A stretch of DNA of 64,000 nucleotides, taken from positions 2,604,001 to 2,668,000 of the forward strand of contig NC_134297.1 in NCBI RefSeq assembly GCF_949628215.1, written 5' to 3'. Position numbers and translations under genes: made by a program. Under the pieces are notes generated by a model that was given only the letters and a program-made list of their open reading frames with translations, made no database searches and had not been told where the DNA came from. Positions within the stretch are counted from its first letter, which is position 1, and each line of letters begins with the position of its first letter. Positions 1 to 15,000 of this stretch are shown in pieces. Source of the stretch: Phalacrocorax aristotelis (Eukaryota > Chordata > Aves > Suliformes > Phalacrocoracidae).

Positions 1-3000
1 CTAAGATCTGTAAATACTGCTTCGATTGATACCTCTTGATTCTTATAGCTATGGACAGAACTATTTTGCTTATTACCCAGTGAAACCTGGGCTGGGAAAA
101 GTATTTTCTACCCAGTGGCATAGCTATTTTCACTATCTTCCGCAGTTTAGGTGATTTCTGCTTTTTTAACCTACCCTGTAATATCTATTCTAAGAAAGGG
201 AGAAAATTTCAAGCACTGAGATGTAAAAAATGAGGATACAACTGTGAACATTTGGGTAAAGGTCTTAAGTAACATTCATCTGGGGAACGGGATGGAGTCA
301 AAGACAGATTTGGTCATAAACAGAGCTCTATGAGCCTTTAGGAAAGACTGGTTTGCACTTCCTGTATTCTGCTCATGCTCCCCTGTAGGAAAAAATCGCA
401 TGCCAGATCTGTGTGTTTGGGGATATTTTTTTTTTTTTTACCTTTTTAGGTATACTGATGTAATTACTAGTATTCTGATTACTGATGTAATATTTGCAGC
501 CAAAACAGCCGTCACCATCTGGAAGTTCCTAGTGGATGACTATAATTAAAGCAGTTCCTTTCCAACTGATTTGTGATGGGCAGCTCTGCAAACCTGTCTC
601 CATGTAAACTTTCAGGTTATGCTGCCAGTGGGTAAAGCTCCTTTTATATCTCTAGATGTAGGATGAATGCTCTCTAGCTTCCTTCATCCCTTGTTGCTAC
701 ATGTTTCTTTTGTACACACGCCCAGTTTAACGGCAGTTGCTGGGTTAGGTGTTTGTCTGTCTTTCCCTTTAGATGATGTTTTCCCAACTGTGAACTCACC
801 TGACTATGAAATCCTTTGTTGCAAAGGTTTCCTTTATTAACATTCTCTTCACATATCTAGGGATCAGGAGATGGTGGGCTTAATGTGCACTAATGTAGAA
901 AGCAAGCATAAGGCTTTCCCCTGCGTGTGCTTTCAATGTCTGATTAGAATACAAATAAAATATCAGCTGTATGAATATAGTTATCTTTGAAGGTAAGCAT
1001 CATACTGTCTAAATAGGCCTTGAACTAAATGGATGACGAGTAATTTAAAAGGCACTCACTGAATAATGAAGCTGTATAAAATTCAGAACTAGTGCCGAAC
1101 ATGCATGGGTTTTTCTGTCAGAGCATCTCTCCTGGGAAGCAGTGCTTTGTTGCAGAGGTTCCATTTGCATGCCCTCAATAGGAAGCTTAAATTATGCTGT
1201 ACTCTAGATGTGCATACTTCTAATAGCTTGTATCCATGCTGGCAGTGAAATGGGGTTGTGACATTGCTATTGAGTTTGTCTGACATTTTAACAGTAAACA
1301 GGAGTACCTAATTAGCTATGCTGAGACAGGCCATTGGGTAATTGTATCTGGGACGCCTGGTGACAGTGACCTGTACATGATGCTTCAGAAAGAAAGAAAC
1401 TATAAAGACAGATGTCAGTGCTGAGCAAGTGAACCTGAGCAGCTCTTAGTCATTTTGATGGCCATGAAATACAAACTCTACTTATCTCTTTCTGCAGTAC
1501 AAAATTGTGTTGAAAGACAGAATTAATTTCTTTTACCAGTTGCAGTCATTCAGATCTCCTTAGAATGCCTGTTCTGGTAACTGATGTCCTGCTTTCCTAA
1601 AGATGATGATTTTCACTTAGTGGTGATTACTTTCTTTCAGTAACCATTCATGCTCTGCTTTGTCTTTAGATGACACAAATAGAACACAGGACACAGACAA
1701 GGTCAGTTTTCTTATGTTGTGCCTTCTAAATGTGTTCCACCTTTCTTAGGGATGCTATATGATGTCATCTCATCTATGCTTTTCCTTGTAACAACCACCT
1801 TTCCTGAGAAGGGAGGGTATCAGAAGGATCCTGTTTATTTGCTCATTTCTAACACAGCTGCTCTCTGTCCTGAAGAAGTCATGCTACTTGCTTTGCACAG
1901 ATGGCTGTGTTTCTCCACCCACTTCACACAGCCATATATCTGAGGGCTGAAGGTAGCAGAGCTTGTGAAATTGTCTGAAGTCTGCAGAACTACCTTCACT
2001 GTAGAAGATGAAAATATATAGTGACGGCAAGAGAAAAAGAGTGGGTTGCAGCTGTAATGAAGGTGTAATTGCAAATATCATTGTCACTTCTTGTGTGCGT
2101 TATGTTTATTGTAAATTTCCCAGAATTGCCTACTATTAACCCACCTTTAATGATGCTCCATGTTTACTTCTAAATGTTTTCATTGGTTTCAGAGCTCCCT
2201 CATGGTGACAGAGATGGCAGGTTCAGACTATTTTTACCTACCCAAAATACCTTTTATTCAACCATGATGAAATTTCTCTCATGTCAGACTGCCAGTTTGA
2301 TTCAGTCCCCCACAGATATGAACCAAGAAATTTCCCAGACTATTTGCACCGCTTCAAACTATGACAAGTAAAGCTGGTTCTCCTGTGTGACATTAGTTTC
2401 TAATGCCATTATATGTAGTGATCAGATGCAGTTAATTGTTGACAGCATTCAGTAATCTTCTAAGCTGTGTGCTCAGGTCTTGAAGAATTGCAGGCTAGCA
2501 AGGGTGAAGAAACTATTTTGATCTGCCTGTTTTCAATGCCTTAGGACATCTGGAGATGTGAATTGGTTTCCTCTTAGTAGAGCTCTGAGAAGTATCGGCA
2601 TCCACTCAAAAGAATGTAATTCTGTACTTGTTTTTTGGTGTATTTCTGGGAAAGGTAATTAAGGAGAGAAACTGAGCTACTGTAGAGAAAGTGGTTTGCT
2701 GGTGTTCCTGACCTGAACTGTGCTGTTAACCTAAAACTGGCACATCTGATTCATTCTATGAAGCAACAGTGACCTCGCATGGTCAGAGATGAGCTGTCAG
2801 TGATATACGTTTCTATTTTATTGACTTGACAAATCCATTATGGAATTGATCACCTAATCCCAAACTGTACATAAGATTTCTCAGCTTTCCAAATAACTAG
2901 CCAGGCGTAGTATAAACCTTGTTTATTGATCAGTTTTCTGGCATAGATTTTCAGCAGCCTATACCTGTCACAAATATCCAGCAAAGCTGAAGGCAAAACT

Positions 3001-6000
3001 TTAAACTTAGGGGCCTAATATGCACATGAAGACATAAGGGAAAAAATCTTGCTATTTGGAGAATTGTGATGGGTCTTCCTTTGGGTGCTTTTCACTTTAA
3101 CCAGTTTTCCAGTAAGAAAGATTTTTTTATTATTGTTATTCAGACAGACCTTGGAAAGAAGTTGCAAGAAAAAACTTCCAGATGTTTCTTCTGTTGTGGT
3201 TTTATCCTCCCCCCTGCCCCCGTTTTCTTTGCCAAAGCAAACCTTTAGGAGCTATAGAGAATGGATATGTAGTCAGAAGCCTCGTTTCAAAGGCAGTTTG
3301 TCTGTGCTGTCTCAACTGAGAAATACTAGCAGATGCTGGTGTGTTAACAGAATATAGTTGTTTTCCCAGATGATCTAAAATGGGGGCTAGAGAGTAAAAT
3401 ACATCATAGTCTGCTGCTACTTGTAGCTGATGAAGTAAAATGTGCTTGTGACCGACAGTAAGCCCGTTGCTGAGCTCTGGAGAGGAATGATTCAGTTTGT
3501 GTTGTTGGAGTGGGCTGACAGAATTTAACAAAAATTGGTCTGCATTTGCAGGCACGAGAAGGTTCATAGATACATGTCTTATAGACTGGTTAGATTTACT
3601 GGATTTTTAATGTGTTGGGACCATCCTAGCATACTGTGGACAGGGAATCCATTCATAGTACTCTCCCATTTCCCCTCTGTTTTCCTGAGCTCTCTGCAGT
3701 CTTCCCAAATGGCTGAGTTGTTACAACTGTAGGTGGGTAAGTGCATTTCCTCATGCTTGAAGAGGCAGGGATGTGTCAGATGATAAAATTTACTTTTTTC
3801 TTCCATGGCTGCATGCTGTTACTGTTGGAAATCGCAGAGTCAGGCTTTTCAAACATACCTTATTACCTCACTGTCATTTGGAAATTTGAATACTTAGCGG
3901 GCAATGCAAAATAATTTTTGAAAATTGGAGAAGGGAGCAAAGTGTTTTACTATATTTCATTTTATCAGTCCTTGGGCCACTTCTTGTTAGATTTTAATAG
4001 GACCATACAGTGTTACACCTACTGAGAACAGGGCTCTTAGATGTTTGTTCTTGGCATTATTTTTTATACCTTCAGCATGAGCACTGAAGCCTTTAGAAAC
4101 AATGTACTTTTAGCTCTTAGGCTCAGACATAAGTTATGACTGAGGACCAGCGGGTTATTGTGCCTTAGCTAGGCTGGACTAACTGAATGTAGAAAGACAG
4201 AAACAATGTGAACCAAGCCTATGGGGCTCCTGGGGGCTTTGCTTCTAAAATGAAAACCAGACATTTTTGCTTATGCAGAGGGACTGGCACGGTGTGGGGA
4301 AAAAAGGCATCCACGTCCACCTCCATTTGTGTGTACACTGAATAGGTCTAAAGTAAATTTTAATATTATATTTGCAAACTGACTGTGCTCTGAAATCCAC
4401 AGATGGTTCATCTTTCAAACAAATCACCTTCGGATTGTGGAGTACCAGCATCTAACTTGGAGCTACAGGGTGCCAGTGTGAAACTATTTAGAAGTAGGGC
4501 TCAGCACTTTCTGTTCCTTGTTAAAAGCAGATTTAGGCTGCCTAAGCTGTTTTGTGAATTTCTGTACCATTATTTTGGTTGAAGGATATTTGAACAGAAA
4601 GCACAGGAAAAGTGCAAGTACTTAGGTTTGACATTTTAAGAAATATTTTAAAGTTGTTTTTTCTTCTTGTAACAGTGAAATTGAATTTTAAGAACATATT
4701 TTTAAAAAATCCCCAAATTCAGTAAAGTATTTAGGTCTGCACCAATGAGCTCTCTCCAGTAACTTCAAAATTCTTGTGCAACTAAGGAACCAAAACAGTA
4801 AGTTGGTCTCAGTGTATGCTGTTTTACTTTCACTCACTTAGAATCTATTTGTATTTAATTTTTCATCATACTTTTAATTTGCAACAATTATAAAATAAAA
4901 CCAAGCCAAGAAAATCGAGTGAGCGACGTAAATTTTGTTTCCTGGTATCCCAAGTTCTGTCACTAGATGGTGCTGTGAATTAGACCATAGGAAACCCATA
5001 ACAGCAAACGAAACGTAACAGATACCAAAAAAAGATCAGCAAGGAGTAGCATAAAGGGGGATATCTAAGAGGGTGTCAAAATCTCATGTTGAAAGAAATC
5101 TGGTGCATGAGGATTTCCCTGTGTTCCCCCATGTTCTTTTAATATGTACATCAGTGACAAATATGGCAGAAATACCATTTTTATTACTTTTCCCTCCCAG
5201 CAAGATTGGTGACTCAAACTTGTCAAATATTTGTGTTAGTTTCTGAACTGGCTGACAGTTTTACTGTCAGCTGTAACTAGATTTCAGGGTGAAAAGGACA
5301 GTGCACTTTCAAATATGCAGCTAGTCGTAGATATTAAGTCAGAACAGTCCAGGTGGAAGCTCAGGTGAAATTGTTAATCTCAAAGGATTCATAGAAGCAT
5401 GTAAATGTGAGCATTGTAGAACTCAAGGGACTACATGGTACAGATTCTGTCATGTGAGCTGTGGCTTGATTCATGTGCCTAGACATCTTGTTATTTTAGA
5501 TAAGCTGGATGTCCCACAGCCCCTTGACCAGTGCAGGTCTTCTGTGAGTGCTATGTCACACCTGCTAGCTCCCTGTGGATGTCTTGTGTACCCCAAGGCA
5601 TCTCAGGAGGCAGAAGATGCACATAATAAGGCAGCTGGCTCTCACTCTGAATGTCTTCATAATGTCTTGCTATAAATGTCATAGCTGCTACTTCTTTTTT
5701 TTCTACCATCTATACGTTTCTGAATCTCAAGATTGAACTATTCTGCTTCCTGGCATTCATGCCTTTGAAAATGTCCTTTTTGTCTCCCTGCAGCTTAGAT
5801 GGATTGTTACTGGGTGTGAATTTAATTTAGACCTGTACATGCGTACCAAAACAACGCTTTGGAGGACTTTTGCTGGCTCTGCAGAGGATAGACTCAATTT
5901 AAGGATGCATATCTAGGGTTAATATTTTTTTGTTCATAAGCTAGAGCCACTAACATGTATTCTTTTGAGACTGGGTACTTAAGCAGTCTTCTCTATTTAC

Positions 6001-9000
6001 AGTCTTTTTTTTTTTTTTTTTTTAAGGATCATTTGTCCGCTTAGGTATTGAAATACAATGACATGGCTGGCAGCCAGTCAAAGTCCTTGGTTTCTCCAAC
6101 TCTTTTCACAACATTGTCTCTCACCCTTTATGTCCTGTCCTTGACAGACACAAACACATGGGACCTGCTGTTCCTACACTGGGAGGCTGTTGGTACCCAA
6201 ACAGTTTTTCTTGCTTATATTGAGAAGTGAGTTATTCCATGTGAACAAAGGTGGGGAAGTTGAGCCCCAAACCCGTATATTTTCAGATCATTTTCATACA
6301 CTTCTTTTATTTGCAAATCCTTTCTCTTAATTATTGTACTGTCTTGACCGAGATGGCTATAAAATGCTTAACAATTGGTTTTCTTTCTTTTTCTGCTTCA
6401 TCTCAGACTTGATGGTGATGTAGTGGAGAATGTCACTTCAGGATACAAGGTTTCTCTCTGCCGTGTTTTATCTTGCAGTTGTCTTTGGTCTGCCTTTTCT
6501 GGCAGGGATTTTGTACAACACTCAAGTCAGGAAGTTAAGTGCTAGCCTGACACAAACCAAAAACATGCTATCTGAATTGGGGCCCTTGCACCTTTTTGTT
6601 TATTGTAGTTAAATATTCAATGGAGTTCCTTGGTGCACCAGTTTTGACATCAAGCTAGGCATGTCTACAAAAGTATTGAGTTTGCTCTTCAAAGACATGT
6701 GATGCCTGAATAACTGAGTACATCTGGCTGGGTTTGACACAGACTAAGTTCTGGCAAGCACAAAGAAAGCCTGGTGATTCTCCACTGGATTGCTTACAGG
6801 GCAGAAAACAGCGAGGGTTAAAAAACACTAAAATGCAAACTGTACAGGTGGCTTTGAGATTTTCATGCATATAATGTATTGCATCAGTCAAAACTCTTTC
6901 AGTAGCCACATGAATTCTATGTGATAGAGGATGTCATGGGGACACTTAATCTCACACGTGATTCCTGATCTCCTATACTCTGCTCTGCTTGGCATGTTTT
7001 CAGACTCCAAATCTTCTGCCTCTGTCTGTGGGATATCAGAGGACTTGTTTTCAAATGCATTTCTGTATAAAGAGCAAGGGCTCTTTCAAGTCCTGCTTAT
7101 ATTCCTGTAGAAGATAAGCTTCAAGGTGTCTCTATTAGAGTAGAACTCACTGTAGACTGTGAAGCAAACACCACTTCCATTAGCACACAACTCTTTACTA
7201 GAATATTTTACTCCCTTGATATTGAATTTCTACTGCCTTTGAAAGGAATTCCAACAACTTCTAACATTCACTGAAGATATTTGCCAGAAACTATGCTTAC
7301 ACGCCCAAATCCTCAGAGAGCCTCTCATCTCAAAAATCCACATAAACAATGTTCCTTAATATCTGCATGTCAGGGAGTCTGTAGAGAGAGGTAGCCTATT
7401 AGTCATACAGCGAGCCAGAGCAGCTCAATGGAACAAGACTTACGATGGACCAAATTGCAAATGCTCTCCTATTAACTGCAAGTTAGCTACATAAAAGTTG
7501 CTTATTTGGGGTTAATAATTAAAGTAATACATAAGTGGGGATAAGAACATAAAGGCCTTAAATCCATTTTTCCCTCTGAGCAAATAAATTGAAAGTCACA
7601 GACAACAATGATTTGTAATCTAGGGTCAAGTTTCAGATCCTTTTTCCCATACACTGAGATTACATTTCACTCCCAGTGGCCTTCATCCAAATTATTTCAG
7701 CATCAGGGGAACAACTCCCACTGAGGTCAGTTAATGCAGTCCCACCGTGGCTACATAAGAAAAGAGAGACTTGATTTCATAGACCTAAAAATGCTACTTA
7801 CTCTGGGTATGGCTGGGCATGGTTCTGCCTAGACTACATAACAAGGGAAGAGCCAGTGAGCATGGTGGTTTGCACAGTAGGTGAGTCAGGTGTGGGAAAG
7901 AACAGGCAAGCGTGCCTAGCTTGCCCCTGAAGAGATGGGTAGGGTCGGGCTGTCACTTTGCCCTTTGATAGCTGTTTGAAATGTGACGCAGGACCTTTAC
8001 TGAATAGTTTAGACCTGTTAGGCTCCTTGAGATTTCATCTCATTTACGCTGGTTGCATCTGAAAATGTATCACACTTTTCTGAAATACACCACCAAATCC
8101 TACCCTGGGCATGCATATCATACTGGGACTTTACAGCTAACAGTAGGGAAGATCAGAGATGCTGAAGCTATTGCCATTGTTTGTAGTATTATCACACTTT
8201 TGCTGAAACAAGAGTAAAAATACTGTTATCCCTTATCCTTGACCCAAAACAGTCACTTTGCAAATCAGTAAATAATTTTGATTAAACAAAGAACAAAACA
8301 ACCACAAAAAACATTTCCTGTAGAAATGGAAGGCAGGAATTTAATAAGATACTGGCTGGCCTGAGAAGACAGAGCGAACAAAGCGCTTCTTATGGTGGGT
8401 AATCAAGTTCATAGTATCCGAAGTTAACATATAATTATGAAATTTGATCCAGATACTTTTATGCTAATCTCTGGATAATAACACAACGAATAAGAGCAGA
8501 GCCCTGAAAAACAACTCTGTAAAATTTCTGAGATTACTGAACTACTTTATTTGTTCAATGTTGTGTACAGTATTGCTTTTTGGTTTTCTTTAATAATTGT
8601 GACATCTGGTATTTATCTAAAAATAAGAAAGTACACCTTATTAATCAACATTGTATTGTAATCAATACAAACATATTCAGCAGCATTCAATTTCTTTGCA
8701 GTAGAATAAACTAATCTCTAAGAGTTTTATGTATGCACAGCTCTGTTGTGACATAGCTTTGATAACCAAGCCTTTATGTTCTATTAAGCTTAGGCACAAA
8801 GCTTAAGGACAAATATCACAATAATATGGGCATGTATGAGGGATCTCACAGGGGCTAAAGACCAAAGTGTTATACAGGATGGTAAAGTGAATATTAGTGT
8901 CAGTTCAGAACTTTAAGAGAACTTTTGCTGATCTTTATGGGGCCTATTCCTGTTGTTATAGCTGAGCATGTGCTTGAACAGTTTACTGAACTGAGACTTA

Positions 9001-12000
9001 GGCAGTAACACAGTTCTGGGTGTATTTAAAGTGTATTAATTACCTACTGTGCTTGGCAGAGGGGAAGAATGTGCTAAGCGTTCAATTATTTCTTCCCCCT
9101 TATGTTTTAGAACTGCATTCCCTTTTCATTGGATTCAAGGAAAGCCTAAAGGTAGCTAGGAATGGTGGCAGTAACCACAGCCTAAGAAAAACAGGGTGTG
9201 ATGAATGCATACAAAATGCCTATGCATGCAATTTGTAAAGCATTTAGCAGCTCTGTTTCAAAGGTGGATGTATCGCTCAGGCAGTCGTATAGCTTTGAAC
9301 TACTGAATCCTCACAGCAACTGTTGAATGGCTATGCAGCAAGAGCTTGACAACATCCGGCCACAGTTGTTAAACAGGCAGAAATGTGGAGGAGTTTTCCA
9401 GAGCTTTTGTGTTATAATGCAGAAAAGCCAAATATGGTGATCCTGTACTCATTCCTCCAGCCACCTCTGTTAAGACTTTCTTCCCAGAAAATTAAAACAT
9501 CTTTGTTGCAGATATGAGCTCCTAGAGAAAAATCTCAATCTCATGTCAGCTTTTGCCTTCTACAATTGCTTGTGTCCAATAAGCTTTGTCAAGTAAAGCA
9601 TGCCACACCGCAGATGAGGAAAATAACATGTATCTCGTAGTCCTCCAATAACAGTCAGTGAATAAATCTTCATTCTGTGAAACTGATGTCTCCTAGAAAT
9701 CTGTGTAAGAGGACAAATGAGAAGATTGCCACTCTCAAGTAGTTATATTTTACGGAAATATATTTATTGGTGACTGGAGAGATTTACTTAGGATTGTTCT
9801 TGCTATAGTTCATATCATTTGCTTGAGCCATGAATAAACAAATGATTGCTATGTCAGCTTTTGAGGTTCAGACACTCTGACCAAACCAGTCTAACCTGGC
9901 AATTGTTTGGGTTGGTTTCTTGCCACCTGTGGTTTTTTTCTTGAGCAGTAAGTTCCCATGAAAGTGCCAACATATCCCCCTTTGTTGTGAGTTAATATTC
10001 CATTAGCATAAATCGTTTCATGTCTTGTGGAGTCTAACCTAATTTATCCATGAGTACAAAACTGCATCTAATCCTTCTTTGTCATTTATATTGCTGGGTA
10101 AATTGCAGTACCACTTCCTTATGCTACAGCTACTGCCCCTACAATTTCTGCTCCTAAATTATTTCATTCTTTAGTCTCAGAGCTCCTCTCTGTCAGTAAG
10201 TTCTTCTTTCAGCTAAGGATTACACATAAAAAATGGAAAACTAAACAACTCCACAGAGTGATATCTCAGGTTTTTTAGGGCCATACTGGTACACCCTTGG
10301 AGAACAGTAACCAGCTGACAGAAGTGCTCACAAGAAAAAGTTTTACTCTCATCAAGAAGGTTAATGTCTCACTTCAGACCACAGTTTTAGGTGCTTTAAA
10401 TTAGGGAAGTTCCGCTGATTCCAGCAAGGCTTTGCTAACTGACCCAATGTGCACAGCATGAGTGCTGTATTCCTACAGTAAACTGCATCACATTCCAAAA
10501 AAATTATACTTACGAAGCAACAGAGGTGAAAGATGATGCAACTTTCTAGAGCATGTAACTGACTGAGGGTAAGTTTGTGTATGAAAATGAGAAATGCAAA
10601 AATACAGGTGTTGCTTGGAATTTGCTCCTCTTTATCCAGGGTTAAGAGGCTAATGGAAGCACAGCACACACAAAGATCTTGCTAAAAAAAAATAAGAAAA
10701 TGGAAAAGAAAAAAAGAATTAAATATTTACCTAGTAGAAGAGATGCCAATTGACAGATTAAATTTGCAGGTTCTTTGTTATCATTCCAATAATTCCAGAA
10801 CAAAAAGTCAGAGATGAAGGAGCAGCAAATATCTGGTACAAGCCTTACACCTGTGCAAAGCAAGAAGAGACTTGCCACCTGCAGTTCTCTGGAGAACAGT
10901 GACCCTCTAGAAACACTGTGATTGTTTCTCAGTCCTTCTCCATCTTTTTCCACTTCAGGTGCATTCTTTTACCCTCTTGCCACTTGTACATACTAAAGGA
11001 ATTAATGAGAAGAACCACGATATCTAATCTGTCAGGGTAATCCCTGCATTGAAATAAACCAAGCCACCATGGATAAAATAATTTTTGAGGGATGTAGACG
11101 GATTTGTGCACCTGATGATGTTGTCGCTGGTGTAAGTGTTGTGTGAACAGACATTTCTGATGCCTTTGTTGTTAGCTTTGGCCTGATCCAGGAACTGCAG
11201 GTCCAGCTTTATGTGGGTTATATGCCTAAAACCCACAAAAGTTCAAGTTTTTTTCCAGTATTGAATGTGCTTGTGTTCAGTGAGTGGTGGATGCTCCAAA
11301 TTTTGTGCTGAATTAAATTTTCCAAAAGAAAAGTTATCCTGTAGTTTCAGCCCTTCTCAGATCTGTGGCTATTGCTTCAGTCTCTAGGTAATGCACAAGT
11401 CCTGTTCTCTAGCCTCTAAAAGGGACAGAACCTGGTGTTCATGAAAAGAGGCTAGACATGACCCCAAATATTGGGGTTTTTTTCTGCTGCAAGTGATTAC
11501 CCCATATCCCCTACTTGTGATGTGGTATGTAGTAATACTAGAAGCTCTATACCTCATTTCCCTTCCCACGTGGTGGTTTGCACCAAAAGTCATAATCAGA
11601 TCATGGTGGCTTAGTGCTGTTAGCTGAGCTGTATCACCTGATCGGGTGACAGCTTTTCATGACTGTGCAAGTTAAATGCATTAATGTAAATAGTCTTTAT
11701 AGAGAAAGTGCTATATGCATACACATTTTAATTCATATTTCCACGTTGTAAAGAGCAGGGAAATTATTAAGTCAACAGAACTCAGCGAGTGAATTCCTCT
11801 TCCATTTGTAAGTGTCCAAACCTACCCTGATTTTAAGATTTATGAGCAGTGTTTCCATAAGCTTTATAGTGTACTGTGCAGGGATGGGAGGTACCTTTTT
11901 AAGGGTACCAATACAGACATGGACTAGGACTCAACAAGTTGTTTCAGACTTCTGCAAGGCCCAGGGCCTTAGCTTCCAAGTAGCTCATGGTGTGGTAACT

Positions 12001-15000
12001 ATATAACTGTCCTAAATATTCAGAAAACACTTGATTTTGTCCCTATTACTGGAAAGCTTGAAAGTTAGCCCATGCAGTGGAACTGAATTCTTTAGTCTCA
12101 GACTCAGTCCCTCCCTTAGGTTCATCCTAAAACAAATATTTAAATGATCTTTTTAAAGCACCAAAAAGGGATTCTTCTTTTATTTTGCTGGCCCCTGAAC
12201 CATGCTTAGCTTGTTTATAGTTTTTTTTAAAAATAGAAATCTGCCAGAAGCACAGGCAGCATTACAAAAACAAACTGCAGGTGCACTAGTAGCCCAGTAA
12301 ACCACAACAGCCAGAGACATGTGCTGGATAAAATATACAGGAAATATGCAATACGCACATCGGATGGCACTGGGAGTTTTCAGTCAGAATGAGAGAACTG
12401 TTCATTTAATGTCATTAGCTAGACATTGGATGCATCAACATGAAAGGGAAAATTTTTGTGCTCAGCAGATTAGACTAGAATCTGCTGAGAAGTTCTTTTG
12501 AATTCACAACAGTTTTGTTCTTCCTTAATATTGTGCATGCAAATCAGTGGTTCCTCCTTCAGTGAAGTTTCACTGGAAATCGGGTGTCAAATATGGTTTT
12601 TACTAATTAGCCTCACTTTTGGCAGGCTGGGTCTCACTGCTGAAGTGGTGAGTACATGGGAGAAGACTGCTGAGACTTACCTTGCTCTGTGCCTTCATAG
12701 CTAGCAGTGAGATGCTTGTTACAGCTGAAGTTATTAGATGTAGTTGCAAATAATCTAGCAGATTCGCTTTTCTTTTTCTTTTGCATGCAAACATCTAGCC
12801 ATAGAAGCAAGCACTCTGGTGTTTTATGGGGCACTAGTGCCAAGCAGGGAGGCTACAGAGGCCAGAATGCAAAGTCCGAGTGAAGGCTTAGCTTAAAATC
12901 CTGCCTGTAAAATGGCATTAAAGCTCTTCTTTTTCCTCCATCCTTTTTTGGTTGTAAATTCTTTGGCACAGAAACTCAGTTGCTCAACGTGTATATAGAA
13001 CAAGACCGGTGTCTTCTATGGGGTTTAGGTATTACTGAGATACAACTTAGTAGCAGCAAACTGTCTGAGATTGGCAGATTAGCAAAGCTTTGGATTTAGC
13101 TCTGATATGTGCACTGTGAAGTGTCCTGCCCCAACCCTGTTAATGCCATTCAGATGTGGGAACCACCCAAGGTGTAGTCAGCGATGACCACCTAATTCAT
13201 TGCAGGACTGAATTTTAAAAAGTGTCATGGAAAAAAGATTCTTGTTCCCTGTTCTGTATGGAGCTCATGGGTGGAAAATTTCTTTCTCCCTTTAAAAAAT
13301 AGGACCTGAGTCCTAGCTACATGGGGAATGACTACTTGTAGGTAAAGACGATTTCAGTTTGCGTGCCCTCTCTGTGGAGGTTTGCAAATAGAGGGCAGAT
13401 GAGTGCTCGTGTGCATTGCAGGCTTTGAAGATGCAGAGGTTTTTCAGCAAAAACTTGACCTAAGAGTGTCAGTGAGGCACTGGAGTAACACTACGCCTCT
13501 CAGTAAGAGTGAGCTTCATCCAACACCTCATTGCACTCTGGCTTTCTGTACATACTGCTTTCCCTCAGGATAAAATGTTTTTGTTACAGCAAGCTGAATG
13601 GCAGCTGATATAATCAGTAATACTTGGAGCGATAATTCTGCAGGGCTGTAACTTGCATTGGCTGCTGTGTTTGTTCTTCCCAGGGAAAGAAGTGTTTAAC
13701 AAAGAAATGGATGATGTTGTACATATTGCTCAATAGGATAGCTTCTGTTCAAATTTTACAGACAGAAAACCAAGTGTATACGATACTACCAAACTGCTTC
13801 ATTCCAAAACCTGCTGCTTCTTAACATGTCATATCTCTAACTTTCAGATACTATTCTAAGTTTTTTGAATCTTTGCTTTCCTGGGGATGCTGTTAGGCCC
13901 AGCTGTGCTTTAGGGAAATGGCGGTGCTGTTCCCTTGGTCACCCTTTCCTGTGTAAGAAACACTAGAGGAGGAATGATGTCTGACATGTTTTGCAAGCTG
14001 CTGAAAGCTCTTTCTTCTTGTGCTCAGGAAGGGCAAGAACTTAAGAACTTATGCAGGACTTAAACTAATCCACCCTGCTAAGAGAGCTTGTGCTTGGTAC
14101 AAGGCCAACCGAGTCACTTTAGCTCTGGCTGGCACAGGACCCAGGAAGGCTTGTTTCTGTCTGCTTGCAAAGACCCACCTAGAGGTGATCTGTGGGCTGG
14201 GTTTGTCTGGTGTCAGATTCATAGCTCTGATATCAGCACTGTGTGAACTGGAAGTCTATGAGTCTCCATCATTGAATTTCATCTGCCTTAAAGTCAGTAT
14301 CTATAAACTAGACATGGAAATCTCAGCTGGTCATCTAAGTTCCACTTAGAGTCAGAAAAGAAACACGATCCTGGGGGATTCACCTTAACTCAGATGGGTT
14401 GCATGAATTACCTGTTGGAAGCTGTGTTTCTATGGACTAGTGATGGGATATCTAAGCACTTAACTGTGTTTCTCTTCACAGTCAGTGTGATGGGTGTGTA
14501 AATACTTCTCATCTCAAGGTCTTTTATCCTGTTTGTGAGCAACTGAAGACAGTCGTATTGTTTCTGTGTTCGATGCTCAGGGCACCATAGTTGGAGGCAT
14601 CTGGCCTCTGCTACAAGAGAAACAATGGCATGTTTTTAAAACTTTTTGCTGGCTTATGCCTTCCACTTGATCTAAGCCTTTCTTCACTGTTTAGAAGCAT
14701 AAGTTCCTAAGATATGGCTTGGAGTTTGTCTGCATTCACCAGAACAATTTAATCATGGGACATTCACCTCAGCTGTCTGGATGCTGTGCACCATTATCTG
14801 ATCCAAAGTATGTAACAAGAGTGGTCTTAAGGTGATAAAAATCTAAAGTGACATGTTTGGCATCTGTGAGTTGCTGTGGAACCAGGTGTAGGGTAGGTTT
14901 CCATGGCTGAAGAAGGGTCAGAAACTTGATGAAGGTGTTACTGATGAAACAGAAACAATTATTGAAAAGAGCAATTTCCTTGGGAGCTTGCTTAGGCACT

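Noticed and set aside
1163..1170. Single octamers ATTTGCAT (1163) and ATGCAAAT (12537, 19323) as regulatory sites
   Set aside because: Isolated matches at about the rate expected by chance.
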